A DNA stretch of 64,000 nucleotides from Candidatus Saccharimonadota bacterium (GTDB taxonomy: Bacteria; Patescibacteriota; Saccharimonadia; Saccharimonadales; Saccharimonadaceae), in the NCBI GenBank assembly GCA_017545585.1, contig JAFWMK010000006.1:1-64000 (forward strand), read 5' to 3'. How positions within the stretch are numbered: the stretch's first letter is position 1; every line of letters begins with the position of its first letter. Both the position numbers and the translations under genes were made by a program. Shown piece after piece: positions 16,184 through 25,566 of the stretch. The notes beneath the pieces are model-generated. The model made no database searches, was not told the origin of the DNA, and was given only the letters and a program-made list of their open reading frames with translations.

Positions 16184-17428
16184 ATGTTAGATGTGAAGTT
16201 TATTCGAGAGAATCTAGAGCTCGTAGAAAAGTCAGCCAAGGAAAAGGGATATAAGATTAATGTACCAGAGGTGATAGAGCTAGACGATAAACGAAAAGCG
16301 ATTTTGTCTGAGGTAGAGGCTTTGAGAGCCAAGAGGAACGAAATTGCTAGCAAGATGAAAGGTGGTAAACCTGCGCCAGAGCTGATTGAGGAAGGCAAGA
16401 AAATTAAAACAGAGGCGTCGGAAAAAGAAACGGCACTTTCATCGGTAGAAAATGAGCTAAATACCCTGCTAAAACAGATTCCAAATGTAATTTTTGATGA
16501 TGTGCCACTAGGTGGTGAGGAGTGCTCGGTTGAAGTGAAAAAATGGGGGGAGAATCATAAAACAGGTGTCGATCATTTGGACTATGCGACTTCAAGAGGA
16601 TGGCTCGATTTTGAAAGAGGCGCAAAAGTAGCAGGGGCGAAATTTTACTATCTAAAGAGCGATTTGGCTTTGCTTGAGAATGCACTTTTTCAATATGGAT
16701 TGTCGAAGGTTTTGGAGCACGGTTTTACCTATATGACAGTGCCGGATATGGTGTCGTCACGCGTTCTAGAGGGGTGTGGATTTAATCCACGAACTTCAGA
16801 ACAATCGGATGAGTATTTTATCGAGGGTGAGGACCTTGCGATGATTGCGACGGCCGAGATGCCGCTTACTGGTTATCATATGGATGAAATTTTGGACGAA
16901 AAGGATTTGCCGCTTTTTTATGCTGGTTACTCAGCTTGTTTTAGAAAAGAGGCGGGGACTTATGGTAAATATACGCGAGGTTTATTCAGAGTACATCAGT
17001 TTAATAAATTAGAGATGTATGTTTTTTGTCTTCCGGAGCAGTCAAAGGAGATACATGAGAAAATTCTTGAGATAGAGGAAGATATTTGGCAAGGATTAGA
17101 GATTCCTTATCATGTGATCAATATTGCAGCTGGAGACCTTGGTGCGCCAGCGGCCAAAAAATACGATATGGAATATTGGTCGCCGGTAAATCAAAAATAT
17201 CAAGAGATTACTTCGTGCTCTAACTGTACGGATTTTCAGGCGAGAGCTTGCAATGTGAGAGTAAGACGAAAAGACGGTTCGGTGGAATTTGTGCATACTC
17301 TGAATGGGACGGCAATTCCTCTAGCAAGAGGTTTGGTGGTGTTGCTCGAGAATTATGCTAAAGAGGGTGGTAAATTTGAGGTTCCTAAGGTTTTGCAACC
17401 GTATTTGGGTGGAAAGAAGGAATTGTAA
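16184..17428 (+). CDS. serS: Serine-tRNA ligase
   Basis: Class II synthetase for tRNA-Ser. N-terminal coiled-coil arm (about 30-110, ALRAKRNEIASKM and similar), motif 2 FRKEAGTYGKYTRGLFRVHQF and motif 3 LNGTAIPLARGLVVLLENY are clear. 414 residues. The start is MLDVKFIREN at 16184: the extended -10 TGCTATAAT lies in the last codons of rsmA (16172-16177) and ends six bases before this ATG, so a leaderless mRNA can arise here in addition to read-through. Confidence 0.95.
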   Translation: MLDVKFIRENLELVEKSAKEKGYKINVPEVIELDDKRKAILSEVEALRAKRNEIASKMKGGKPAPELIEEGKKIKTEASEKETALSSVENELNTLLKQIPNVIFDDVPLGGEECSVEVKKWGENHKTGVDHLDYATSRGWLDFERGAKVAGAKFYYLKSDLALLENALFQYGLSKVLEHGFTYMTVPDMVSSRVLEGCGFNPRTSEQSDEYFIEGEDLAMIATAEMPLTGYHMDEILDEKDLPLFYAGYSACFRKEAGTYGKYTRGLFRVHQFNKLEMYVFCLPEQSKEIHEKILEIEEDIWQGLEIPYHVINIAAGDLGAPAAKKYDMEYWSPVNQKYQEITSCSNCTDFQARACNVRVRRKDGSVEFVHTLNGTAIPLARGLVVLLENYAKEGGKFEVPKVLQPYLGGKKEL

Positions 17429-17450
17429 TTATTATTTGTAAGGAGGAAAA

Positions 17451-17813
17451 ATGATAGAAAAAATTGAAATTACTGGAAATGACTACAAGGTGGAGGAAGG
17501 TTTAAAGAGGTACGTAGAAAAAAGAATTGGTAAATTGGATAGATATCTCCCTAGAGGGTACAAAAAAGATATTGTAGCAAAAGTGATTGTAACGGAAATT
17601 GGTAAATCCAAGGGTGATAAGTATGAAATTTCGGTGGCGATGGAAATTCCAGGTGGTAAAGTGATTGCCGCAAAAGATGAATGTTCGAATATCTTTGCGG
17701 GGGTGGATTTGGTTGAAGCTAAGGTGACTGGTCAGATTAGGCGATACAAACTAGAAATGCAACCGCATCGTCAAAAAAGAAGTCTCAAAAACCTCTTTAT
17801 CAAGAGGAGCTAG
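17451..17813 (+). CDS. hpf: Ribosome hibernation promoting factor / sigma-54 modulation family
   Basis: A 120-residue short-form HPF/RaiA protein that binds the small-subunit decoding region and inactivates ribosomes in poor conditions. The fold signature is visible in IEITGNDYKVEEGLKRYVEKRIGKLDRYLP and KDECSNIFAGVDLVEAKVTGQIRRYK, with a basic C-terminus. AAGGAGG precedes the ATG. It lies 22 bases after serS and just before secA. Confidence 0.9.
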   Translation: MIEKIEITGNDYKVEEGLKRYVEKRIGKLDRYLPRGYKKDIVAKVIVTEIGKSKGDKYEISVAMEIPGGKVIAAKDECSNIFAGVDLVEAKVTGQIRRYKLEMQPHRQKRSLKNLFIKRS

Positions 17814-17818
17814 TGTGT

Positions 17819-17836
17819 TATAATGGGGGTAAATAG
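17819..17836 (+). promoter_or_regulatory. Promoter and ribosome site of secA
   Basis: TATAAT (17819-17824) preceded by TGT, and AGGAG (17832-17836). The spacing of AGGAG to the ATG at 17848 is 11 bases; the GTG at 17839 is too close, which decides the start. Confidence 0.6.
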
Positions 17837-17847
17837 GAGTGTATTTA

Positions 17848-20508
17848 ATGGCAAAAGAAAAAAAGCCAACCGATAAGTTGGCGGACAAAACCGCGCTTAC
17901 GAAGTTTCTTCAGGGAGTATTCGGTGACGCGCAGAAGCGAGTTTTGAAAAGACTTTGGAAAAAAGCACAAGGTATTAACGCTTTGGAGCCTAAATATGAG
18001 GCAATGAGCGATAAAGAGCTCAAAAGTCAAACCAATGATCTAAAGGAGCGGATTAATAAAGGTGAATCTTTGGATAAGATTTTGCCAGAGGCTTTTGCAG
18101 TGGCGAGAGAAGCTTCAAAACGGGTGCTCAAAATGCGTCCATATGACGTGCAATTGATCGGTGGAATGGTGCTAAATAGCGGTGCAGTAGCCGAGATGAA
18201 AACTGGTGAGGGTAAGACTTTGGTGGCAATGCTCCCAGCTTATCTCAACGCTCTCTCTGGACATGGTGTACATGTGGTGACGGTGAATGATTATTTGGCG
18301 CAGCGCGATGCGGGCTGGAATGGCCCAGTGTATGATTTTCTAGGGGTGTCGGTTGGTGTAATTATCAATAATGCTTCATTTATTTATGATCGTGAATACG
18401 AAAACGATCAACATGATGACGAGAGATTTTTACATCTCAAGCCATGTACTCGTAAGGAAGCGTATAATGCTGATATTACATATGGCACAAATAATGAGTT
18501 TGGTTTTGACTACTTGCGTGATAATATGACTTCAGAGGTGGATAATTTGCGTCAGAGAGAATTGAATTTTGCAATTGTGGATGAAGTGGATTCGATTTTG
18601 ATTGACGAAGCCAGGACTCCACTCATCATTAGTGCGCCAGCGGGCGATAATCCGGATTCTTATTATCAATTTGCTAAGATTACGGCAAGACTTACACCAG
18701 AAGATTATATTTTGGATGAAAAGAGGCGTTCGGTAACTCTTACTGACGAGGGGATTGATAAAGTTCAAAAGATGCTAGGGGTGGAGAATTTATATTCTAC
18801 CAAAAATACACCGTTAGTTTATCATTTGGAGCAGGCGCTTCGTGCAGAAGTACTCTTCAAGAGAGATAAAGATTATGTAGTTACCAATTCTGGCGAAGTG
18901 ATCATCGTAGACGAACATACTGGGCGTTTGATGCAAGGCCGTCGATATAACGAAGGTTTGCACCAAGCGATTGAGGCTAAAGAAGGCGTGGTAGTAAAAC
19001 AAGAATCGATGACGCTTGCGACGATTTCGTTCCAGAATTTCTTTCGTTTATACAAGAAATTATCTGGTATGACCGGTACGGCATTTACGGAAGCAGAAGA
19101 ATTTCAGCAGATTTATGCTCTAGACGTAATACAGATTCCACCGAACAAGCCGATTATTCGGGTAGACAAAGATGATTTGATTTATAAGACTAAGGCTGGT
19201 AAGCTAAAAGCAATTGCAGAAGCGATCCAAGAGTATCACAAGAAAGGACAGCCAGTTTTGGTAGGTTCGGATTCGATTGCCAACAACGAAGAAATTGCAA
19301 GGTATCTAGAGCAATTTGGGCTCCCGTACGAGATTTTGAACGCAAAAAACAACGAGCGTGAGGCGGCGATTATCGCTAAAGCCGGCGAAAAAGGCGCAAT
19401 CACACTTGCTACCAATATGGCAGGGCGTGGTACCGATATTAAATTAGGAAAGGGAGTCAAGGAGCTCGGCGGTTTAGTAGTGATTGGCTCGGCTAGACAT
19501 GATTCTAGAAGGGTAGATAATCAGCTGCGTGGTCGTGGTGGTCGGCAAGGCGATCCAGGTACGACGCAGTTCTTCGTATCTTGTGAAGATGATTTGATGC
19601 GGATTTTCCAGGGCGATAGAGTAAAAATGTTGATGACGAGATTGGGTGTGCCGGACGACACTCCGATTCAGACTCGGGCTATTTCGAAGACGCTAGAATC
19701 GGCGCAAAAACGGATCGAAGGATTTAACTTTGATTCGCGGAAGAATGTGGTGCAGTATGATAACGTAATCAATCGACATCGTCGAGTAGTTTATATGATG
19801 CGACGAAAGATTCTTGAAGGTGACGATATTTATCCAGAAATTAAGAGGTTGATGCGAGATGAGGCAAAATCTTTGACTGAGTTTTCTTCTAGAGTAAATA
19901 AAGATTTTGACGCGAATTTTAAAGCGGTATTTAACTTTGATGACGATTTGATTCATGAAATTGGAATAAAACGCAAAGAAAAAGAACGTGAAAAGTTGGC
20001 TTTTGAGGCGATAGAGGAGGCTTACAAGAAACAAGAACAATTGTTTGGCTCTGAGACGATGCGAAAGGTAGAACGTGAAGTGTATCTTAAGGTGCTTGAT
20101 ATGCTTTGGATGCAACATCTAGAGAATATGCAACATCTAAGAGAAGGTATTCACTGGCGTTCAGTAGGACAGAGAGACCCTCTAGTAGAATATCGTTCGG
20201 AGTCGCAGAAGCTATTTGACGGATTGCAGAGAAATCTACGTGAAGAAGTTCTAAAAATTCTTCTAACTATCACTCCGACAGAGGCGGCAGAAGATAATGT
20301 GACCGATGGCGAGGAGTATGAGTCTGAGCTTACTAAGATGGCGTCTGGCAACGATAAGGGTGTGAATGAGATTTCGGCAGGCGAAAAGAATTTGGATGAT
20401 GAATTTAAGAAAAACACTTCGGGTGTTGGGGTAAAAAGAGCTAGTACAAAAAAATCTGGTTCAAAGAAGAAAAAATCCGCTAAAAAGAAGAAGTCGAAGA
20501 GAAAGTGA
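17848..20508 (+). CDS. secA: Protein translocase motor SecA
   Basis: The ATPase that pushes preproteins through SecYEG. Motifs: Walker A region MKTGEGKTLVAMLPAYLNAL, VNDYLAQRDA, Walker B VDEVDSILIDEARTPLIIS, TGRLMQGRRYNEGLHQAIEAKEGV, GTAFTEAEEF, and GRGTDIKLG with RGRGGRQGDPG. 886 residues. There is an insert around 175-195 (NNASFIYDREYENDQHDD). The C-terminus is a Lys/Ser-rich tail (KKSGSKKKKSAKKKKSKRK) with no zinc-binding SecB site. SecY is not in this window. Confidence 0.95.
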   Translation: MAKEKKPTDKLADKTALTKFLQGVFGDAQKRVLKRLWKKAQGINALEPKYEAMSDKELKSQTNDLKERINKGESLDKILPEAFAVAREASKRVLKMRPYDVQLIGGMVLNSGAVAEMKTGEGKTLVAMLPAYLNALSGHGVHVVTVNDYLAQRDAGWNGPVYDFLGVSVGVIINNASFIYDREYENDQHDDERFLHLKPCTRKEAYNADITYGTNNEFGFDYLRDNMTSEVDNLRQRELNFAIVDEVDSILIDEARTPLIISAPAGDNPDSYYQFAKITARLTPEDYILDEKRRSVTLTDEGIDKVQKMLGVENLYSTKNTPLVYHLEQALRAEVLFKRDKDYVVTNSGEVIIVDEHTGRLMQGRRYNEGLHQAIEAKEGVVVKQESMTLATISFQNFFRLYKKLSGMTGTAFTEAEEFQQIYALDVIQIPPNKPIIRVDKDDLIYKTKAGKLKAIAEAIQEYHKKGQPVLVGSDSIANNEEIARYLEQFGLPYEILNAKNNEREAAIIAKAGEKGAITLATNMAGRGTDIKLGKGVKELGGLVVIGSARHDSRRVDNQLRGRGGRQGDPGTTQFFVSCEDDLMRIFQGDRVKMLMTRLGVPDDTPIQTRAISKTLESAQKRIEGFNFDSRKNVVQYDNVINRHRRVVYMMRRKILEGDDIYPEIKRLMRDEAKSLTEFSSRVNKDFDANFKAVFNFDDDLIHEIGIKRKEKEREKLAFEAIEEAYKKQEQLFGSETMRKVEREVYLKVLDMLWMQHLENMQHLREGIHWRSVGQRDPLVEYRSESQKLFDGLQRNLREEVLKILLTITPTEAAEDNVTDGEEYESELTKMASGNDKGVNEISAGEKNLDDEFKKNTSGVGVKRASTKKSGSKKKKSAKKKKSKRK

Positions 20509-21776
20509 AACATTCGGTAGAAGAAATAGAGTTAAAAAATGGTGCCAAGGGACTTCTAGTTGATGTTCCTGGCGCTTCGGTGATGGCAACTCGGATTCAA
20601 TTTCGGGCGGGGATGATGTATGCCAAAAATCATAACATCTATGAATTGCCTCACGTGGTGGAGCATTTGGCGTTTGGGGCAAATGCAAAATTTAAAGACG
20701 AGCAAGAGTTTGAAGCGGAATTTACCAAGAATGGAGCTTATCATAATGCTTGGACTTCGGATATCTCGGTATGTTATGAGACGGAATGCGCGGATTTTGA
20801 GTGGGATAGAATTATGGAGCTTCAGAGATTGTCAATTGCGGAGCCGAGATTTAATGAGGAAGAATTGAAGTCTGAAAAGGCTAATGTGCGTTCGGAACTC
20901 ACTGGTTACATGAACGATTATTATCGACTTTTGTGGCCGCGCGTGCAGCAGGCAGTGGGTGAAGATATTTTGGATCTTTCGGAAAGGCTAAAAACAATTT
21001 CTAATATTGAGCTTAAAGACATTCGAGAGCATTATCGACGTACTCATACGGCGAAAAATATGACATTTATTATTGCCGGAAAGATTCATGGGCGGAAACA
21101 TAAGATTATTCATGAATTAGAGTCTTGGCCATTAAAGGAAGGTGAGAAATTTGAGATTCCGTTTGCGAATTTGCAGTCTACAGAGATGGTAGCGATCAGA
21201 AGAAAAGATGCCTCAAATATTACTTTTGGGTTTTCTTTGGTAACACCGCGGCATCTTTCGCCCAAGGAAGTGTTTGCGATGAATTGTCTCAATCATATTT
21301 TGAATGGAACGATGAACTCACGGATTTTTGGAGTGGCTAGAAAACGCGGCCTAGTCTATGGCATGGGGAGCGCGATTGCTTCGAATGCGCATAGTACTTA
21401 TTGGGATTTTGACGGTGAGGTAAACGAAGAAAATGCAGAAGCACTATTTTCATTGATTCAGACTGAAATGATGAGAGCATTAAACGGTGAGATTTCGGAT
21501 AAAGATTTTGAATCGGCTAAGCAATATGCTTTGGGGCGATTCCAGATGGGAGCACAGACTGTAGGGCAAGTTGCGGATTATTATGCAGAGAATTATTTTG
21601 TGAATGAGGAAGTAGACAAATATGACAATATGCCAAACTTGATTAAGGGGATCGATAAAAGCAAAATGATTGAACTTTCTAGAGAATTTGCGGGGTCAGG
21701 AATCAAAGGTTTTGCAACTGTATCTTCGGTAGAAAAAGCTGCGCTTATGGAATTAGAAGCGAAACTAAATTTTTGA
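20505..21776 (+). CDS. M16 family zinc peptidase
   Basis: A 423-residue pitrilysin-family peptidase. The inverted zinc motif HVVEH is near residue 49, with the distant Glu in EEELKSEKANVRSEL. Two M16 domains are visible: the active N-terminal half and a C-terminal half containing NHILNGTMNSRIFGVARKRGLVYG. The gene starts at a GTG that overlaps the secA stop by 4 bases, so translation is coupled. No second, inactive M16 partner is next to it. It may clear short peptides; substrate unknown. It overlaps the convergent murD by 32 bases. Confidence 0.87.
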   Translation: MKHSVEEIELKNGAKGLLVDVPGASVMATRIQFRAGMMYAKNHNIYELPHVVEHLAFGANAKFKDEQEFEAEFTKNGAYHNAWTSDISVCYETECADFEWDRIMELQRLSIAEPRFNEEELKSEKANVRSELTGYMNDYYRLLWPRVQQAVGEDILDLSERLKTISNIELKDIREHYRRTHTAKNMTFIIAGKIHGRKHKIIHELESWPLKEGEKFEIPFANLQSTEMVAIRRKDASNITFGFSLVTPRHLSPKEVFAMNCLNHILNGTMNSRIFGVARKRGLVYGMGSAIASNAHSTYWDFDGEVNEENAEALFSLIQTEMMRALNGEISDKDFESAKQYALGRFQMGAQTVGQVADYYAENYFVNEEVDKYDNMPNLIKGIDKSKMIELSREFAGSGIKGFATVSSVEKAALMELEAKLNF

Positions 21777-22983
21777 ATTGATCGCCGCGGTCATAGACGT
21801 TTTTAAACATATCAAAAGAGGCGGCAGATGGAGACATCAAAACAATGGAATTTTTGTGTTTTTTGGCTTCTTCGTAGGCTTTTTTGATGGCTTCTTCGAG
21901 GGATTCGGTTAAAACGAATCTTTCGTCTTGATATTTTTTGAAAAGTTCATGGCCAGATTCGCCCATCAAAACGATAGTTGGAATATCGACGGTCTTAGTG
22001 TTTAAAATCTCATAGATTTCGGGGAGATCTTCGTAATTGGTTTTGTCTAGGCCACCGATGATAGGAATAACGGTTTGGTCAGGAAAAGCTTCGATGGCTA
22101 CTCTGGTAGAGGCAGGATTGGTAGAGAAATTATCGTCATAAAACTTGACGCCGTCAACTTCACGGACAAATTCGAGACGATGAGGAAGTCCTTTAAAACT
22201 AGATAAACCGGTCTCGATTTCAGTTTTATACTCTCTTAAATATTCATCTGGTGATATATTCAAATAGAAAGCTACGGCAGCGATAGCGGCGATGGCGTTT
22301 CTAACGTTGTGCTCACCTGGTAGTTTGATAGCAGCTTTGACGTCTTCTGGGATATTAAATGGGTAAGAAAATTTGGAGGCTTTTTGGCATTTTTCTGCGA
22401 TAGCTACTGAATCCGGGTTGTCTTGATAATAAATACAAAAATCTTGAGAGGTCTGATATCGACAGATGTTGGCTTTGGCGCTTTTGTACTCCTCGTAATC
22501 TTTGTGTACATTAAGATGATCTGGCTCGATGGTACCGATTACAGAGATATGTGGGGAGGTTTTGAGATCCCAGAGTTGGAAACTACTCATTTCGTAAACT
22601 ACGACAGAACTAGGTTTTAATTGATCTAAGACATTAATGGCTGGTTCACCAATATTGCCAACAAGATAGGCGTCTTCACCGTGAGCGTCTAAGAGGGCCT
22701 TGATGAAAGAGCAGGTGGTGCCTTTGCCTTTGGTGGCGGTGACGCCAATAATGGGGCATGGACAGTGCTCGAAGAAATATTTAGTGACACTAGAAGTCTC
22801 GCGATCGATCGGAGGGACGGAAGGACTTCTGAAAATTATATCATAGGATGAATAATCTCTCTGTTTCAATTCTGACGGATTGAAGTCTTGCCAGATGTCG
22901 ATTTCGGCATCCTGATGGTGTTTTTTGAAATAATTTTCTACGGCCTGGCCTTCTTTGCCATAGCCTAAAAGTAGGATTTTCAT
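21745..22983 (-). CDS. murD: UDP-N-acetylmuramoyl-L-alanine:D-glutamate ligase
   Basis: Adds D-Glu (made by MurI) to UDP-MurNAc-L-Ala in the cytoplasm. N-terminal LLLGYGKEGQAVENYF, ATP motif GVTATKGKGTTCSFIKALL (family GTxGKT, here with KGKGTT), YEMSSFQLWDL, IEPDHLNVHKDYEEYKSAKANI, GEHNVRNAIAAIA, DDNFSTNPASTRVAIEAF and SPSAASFDMFKNVYDRGDQF. 412 residues. Start at 22983 (MKILLLGYG): TATAAT on the minus strand ends seven bases before it, again a leaderless arrangement. Confidence 0.93.
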   Translation of the reverse strand: MKILLLGYGKEGQAVENYFKKHHQDAEIDIWQDFNPSELKQRDYSSYDIIFRSPSVPPIDRETSSVTKYFFEHCPCPIIGVTATKGKGTTCSFIKALLDAHGEDAYLVGNIGEPAINVLDQLKPSSVVVYEMSSFQLWDLKTSPHISVIGTIEPDHLNVHKDYEEYKSAKANICRYQTSQDFCIYYQDNPDSVAIAEKCQKASKFSYPFNIPEDVKAAIKLPGEHNVRNAIAAIAAVAFYLNISPDEYLREYKTEIETGLSSFKGLPHRLEFVREVDGVKFYDDNFSTNPASTRVAIEAFPDQTVIPIIGGLDKTNYEDLPEIYEILNTKTVDIPTIVLMGESGHELFKKYQDERFVLTESLEEAIKKAYEEAKKHKNSIVLMSPSAASFDMFKNVYDRGDQFKNLVSLLIP

Positions 22984-23070
22984 GTATATTATTATAATAT
23001 GTAGAAAAACTCTTGACAACCCCACCTTGTTTATGTCTGTATAAAACTACAATATGTTATAATTAAGGGG

Positions 23071-24018
23071 ATGAATATTTGGAATAAGTTAGAAAAACCG
23101 TTTTTGATTTTAGCTCCAATGGAGGGGGTGACGGATGTAATTTTTCGACAAGTGGTCGCAAAAGCTGGGAGGCCAGATCTCTTTTTTACGGAATTTACCA
23201 ATGTGTCATCTTATGCATCGGAAAAAGGTAGGGCAAACGCTTTAGAAAGGCTGGAGATTGTGCCGACGGACAAACCGATTATTGCGCAGATTTGGGGTAA
23301 AAATCCGGAACATTTTGCGGAAACTGTCAAGGCGCTTTCATCTTTGGGATTTGCTGGGGTGGATCTTAATTTTGGTTGTCCGGACAAAAATGTGAATCGG
23401 GCTGGTGGAGGAGCGGCGATGATCAAAACGCCGGATTTGGCGGTAGAGTGTCTAAGGGAGGCTCGAAAAAACACGGATTTGCCAGTATCGGTAAAGACGC
23501 GGTTGGGTTGGAAAGATCCAGAGGAATTTAAAACTTGGCTCCCGATACTTCTAAAGGAACATCCGGCGGCTTTGACGGTGCATCTGAGAACCAAAAAAGA
23601 GATGAGTAAAGTGCCGGCACACTATGAAATAATTCCAGAAATTGTCAAGCTTCGAGCGGAACTTAGCCCAGAAACCAAGTTGATTATCAATGGTGACATC
23701 AAAGACAAGGCGCACGCTTTGGAGCTTTATGAAAAATATCCGGAGATAGATGGTTTTATGATTGGGCGGGGAGTTTTTTCTAATCCGTATTGTTTTACTA
23801 ATCATATTCCTAGCCGAGATGAGTTGATGGAGCTTCTTGATTTACACCTTGACTTATATGAGGAATATAGCAAAAATCACCGGGTGAGCTATGAGCCCCT
23901 AAAACATTTTTACAAAATCTATATTAATAATTTCCCAGGAGCTTCGGATCTTCGGGCTAAATTGATGGAGACGCATTCAATAGAAGAAGCACGAGCAGTT
24001 CTTGAAAATTTGTGCTAA
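23071..24018 (+). CDS. dus: tRNA-dihydrouridine synthase
   Basis: Flavin enzyme that reduces uridines in the tRNA D-loop. N-terminal LAPMEGVTDVIFRQVV is the FMN-barrel start; the catalytic cysteine lies in LNFGCPDKNVNRAGGGAAMIK; SVKTRLGW, LTVHLRTKKEMS, INGDIKD and GFMIGRGVFSNP follow. 315 residues, normal length. TGTTATAAT ends 7 bases before the ATG. Upstream at 23013-23035 a TTGACA/TATAAA-like pair with too long a spacer was not counted as a promoter. Confidence 0.94.
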   Translation: MNIWNKLEKPFLILAPMEGVTDVIFRQVVAKAGRPDLFFTEFTNVSSYASEKGRANALERLEIVPTDKPIIAQIWGKNPEHFAETVKALSSLGFAGVDLNFGCPDKNVNRAGGGAAMIKTPDLAVECLREARKNTDLPVSVKTRLGWKDPEEFKTWLPILLKEHPAALTVHLRTKKEMSKVPAHYEIIPEIVKLRAELSPETKLIINGDIKDKAHALELYEKYPEIDGFMIGRGVFSNPYCFTNHIPSRDELMELLDLHLDLYEEYSKNHRVSYEPLKHFYKIYINNFPGASDLRAKLMETHSIEEARAVLENLC

Positions 24019-24163
24019 AATAGAAATAACTCATGCTAAACTTCGGTCACTGGCAATGAGAAAAGTTTAAAGCTGTCGGTTTTGTCATTTAAGCCGGTAG
24101 CCAGGAGCCAATAAATCGGGCTCACATAAATGACTCTGTAATTAATTAAATAAGGAGTCTTTT
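24016..24163 (+). promoter_or_regulatory. Promoter and highly structured leader of the 83-residue gene
   Basis: The -10 box TGCTAAAAT (24016-24021) overlaps the dus stop codon. The predicted leader, about 135 nt, has four stems: AAACTT/AAGTTT (24038-24043, 24063-24068); an 11-bp stem with GU pairs (24072-24082, 24091-24101); GAGCC/GGCTC (24105-24109, 24119-24123); and GACTC/GAGTC (24132-24136, 24155-24159). The last covers the Shine-Dalgarno AAGGAG, so translation can be switched by opening it. It could be a riboswitch, protein-binding leader or thermosensor. Confidence 0.65.
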
Positions 24164-24415
24164 ATGAAAAACTTTAACAAAAATAAAACAGAGAAGGTCG
24201 AGGTGATGGCGCTATTTGGCTATCAAATGACGCCGTGCCAACCGCTGACGTTCCGCAAGGAAGGTGAGGCGGAAGTGGAGGTCACTGAGCTACTCCGGAC
24301 GCAAATTCGGTTTGTAGGGCAGACTACCCTTCATATTTTCGATATTCTCGTAGGCCGAGAGAAGATGCGGTTGGAGTTTAACTCCGTGGATCTTTCTTGG
24401 ACGTTGCTGGCCTAG
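24164..24415 (+). CDS. Unrecognised 83-residue protein behind a structured leader
   Basis: A small soluble protein with no membrane segment and no family I recognise. It has a lysine-rich start (MKNFNKNKTEKVEV), a central Glu/Val-rich part (EGEAEVEVTELLRTQIRF) and a beta-strand-like end (FDILVGREKMRLEFNSVDLSW). Real coding status is supported by a dedicated promoter, an AAGGAG site 6 bases before the ATG, and a strong terminator directly after the stop. It is a stand-alone regulated unit between dus and prfB. Confidence 0.7.
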   Translation: MKNFNKNKTEKVEVMALFGYQMTPCQPLTFRKEGEAEVEVTELLRTQIRFVGQTTLHIFDILVGREKMRLEFNSVDLSWTLLA

Positions 24416-24424
24416 AGCTAGCGG

Positions 24425-24453
24425 AACTGGACAGAGCCTCTGTCCAGTTTTTT
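24425..24453 (+). terminator. Terminator of the 83-residue gene
   Basis: AACTGGACAGA and TCTGTCCAGTT form an 11-bp perfect stem with a 3-base loop, running into TTTTTT. Confidence 0.9.
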
Positions 24454-24472
24454 AGTGTGATATAATATTTTT

Positions 24473-25546
24473 ATGGAAGAGCTAAAGAAACGGCTTTCTG
24501 ATCTCGAGGGGGAGTTTTTGCAAGCGTATGAGAAACTTAAAATAGATGAGAAGCTTAAGAAATTGGAAGAGCTTGAAAAAGAGGTGGCGGAGCCGGAAAT
24601 TTGGCGAGACGTAAAACTTGCGACCGAGAAAAACCAGGAGGTAGCAAGACTTTCGGACGAAACTGAGTCATGGGTGCTTTTAAAAACTCAGATAAATGAT
24701 TTGAAGGAACTGATTTCTATCTCTGATGATGAATTATTACCGGAGATTGAAGGGCAAATTGTGGCGATGGAGCAGAATTTAGCGGAAAACAAAAAGGCAC
24801 TTCGATTTACTGGTCCGTATGATACTAAAAACGCAATTATTAGGATTACTTCTGGTGCGGGTGGTACAGAGGCGATGGATTGGGCGGGGATGCTTGAGCG
24901 GATGTATTTGAGATTTTTTGAGAAAAAAGGATTTAAGCCGATTTTATTAGAAAAAACTGAGGGTGAGGAAGCTGGAATTAAGACTGCGGTATATGAGGTG
25001 ACTGGGCCAAATGCTTATGGGACCTTGAAATCCGAGCATGGGGTGCATCGGTTGGTGCGTCTGTCCCCTTTTAATGCTAATAATTTGAGACAGACTTCGT
25101 TTTCTTTAGTGGAGATTTTGCCGGTAATTGATACAGATACAGATGTAGTGATTGATGAGAAAGATCTGCGTATTGATACTTACCATTCTGGTGGGCATGG
25201 TGGTCAGGGGGTGAATACTACTAACTCGGCGGTTAGAATTACACATCTTCCTACTGGTATTGCGGTGGCGATTCAAAATGAGCGAAATTTTCATCAAAAT
25301 AAAGAAAAAGCGATGGAGATTCTTAGAGGTAAATTGGCACAAATGCAAATTGAGCAGAATGCGGCTACGATTGGAGAACTAAGAGCGGGAGAGTCGGCAG
25401 GCTGGGGGCAACAGATTAGAAATTATGTTTTGCAACCATATCGTTTGGTAAAAGACACTAGGACGGGATATGAAACTACCGATACCGATGCGGTTCTCGA
25501 TGGTAAAATTGATGATTTTATCGATAATTACCTAGAAAACCTCTAG
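24473..25546 (+). CDS. prfB: Peptide chain release factor 2
   Basis: RF2 releases peptides at UAA and UGA. The codon-recognition tripeptide SPF is seen in VRLSPFNANNLRQTS, and the catalytic GGQ in SGGHGGQGVNTTNSAVR. 357 residues. The family often needs a +1 frameshift near codon 26, but here the reading frame is continuous from MEELKKRLSDLEGEF, so that control is absent. RF2 presence agrees with UGA being a stop. The -10 TATAAT (24461-24466) ends six bases before the ATG. Confidence 0.94.
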   Translation: MEELKKRLSDLEGEFLQAYEKLKIDEKLKKLEELEKEVAEPEIWRDVKLATEKNQEVARLSDETESWVLLKTQINDLKELISISDDELLPEIEGQIVAMEQNLAENKKALRFTGPYDTKNAIIRITSGAGGTEAMDWAGMLERMYLRFFEKKGFKPILLEKTEGEEAGIKTAVYEVTGPNAYGTLKSEHGVHRLVRLSPFNANNLRQTSFSLVEILPVIDTDTDVVIDEKDLRIDTYHSGGHGGQGVNTTNSAVRITHLPTGIAVAIQNERNFHQNKEKAMEILRGKLAQMQIEQNAATIGELRAGESAGWGQQIRNYVLQPYRLVKDTRTGYETTDTDAVLDGKIDDFIDNYLENL

Positions 25547-25566
25547 ACAAACTAAAAAATCTGTGC

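Noticed and set aside
23013-23035. TTGACA with TATAAA-like box upstream of dus
   Set aside because: The spacer is about 21 bases. The TGTTATAAT box at 23058-23063 fits the general pattern and lies correctly for the dus ATG.
24473-24600. Programmed +1 frameshift in prfB
   Set aside because: The reading frame is continuous from ATG through the conserved N-terminal region; no in-frame TGA or slippery site is present.
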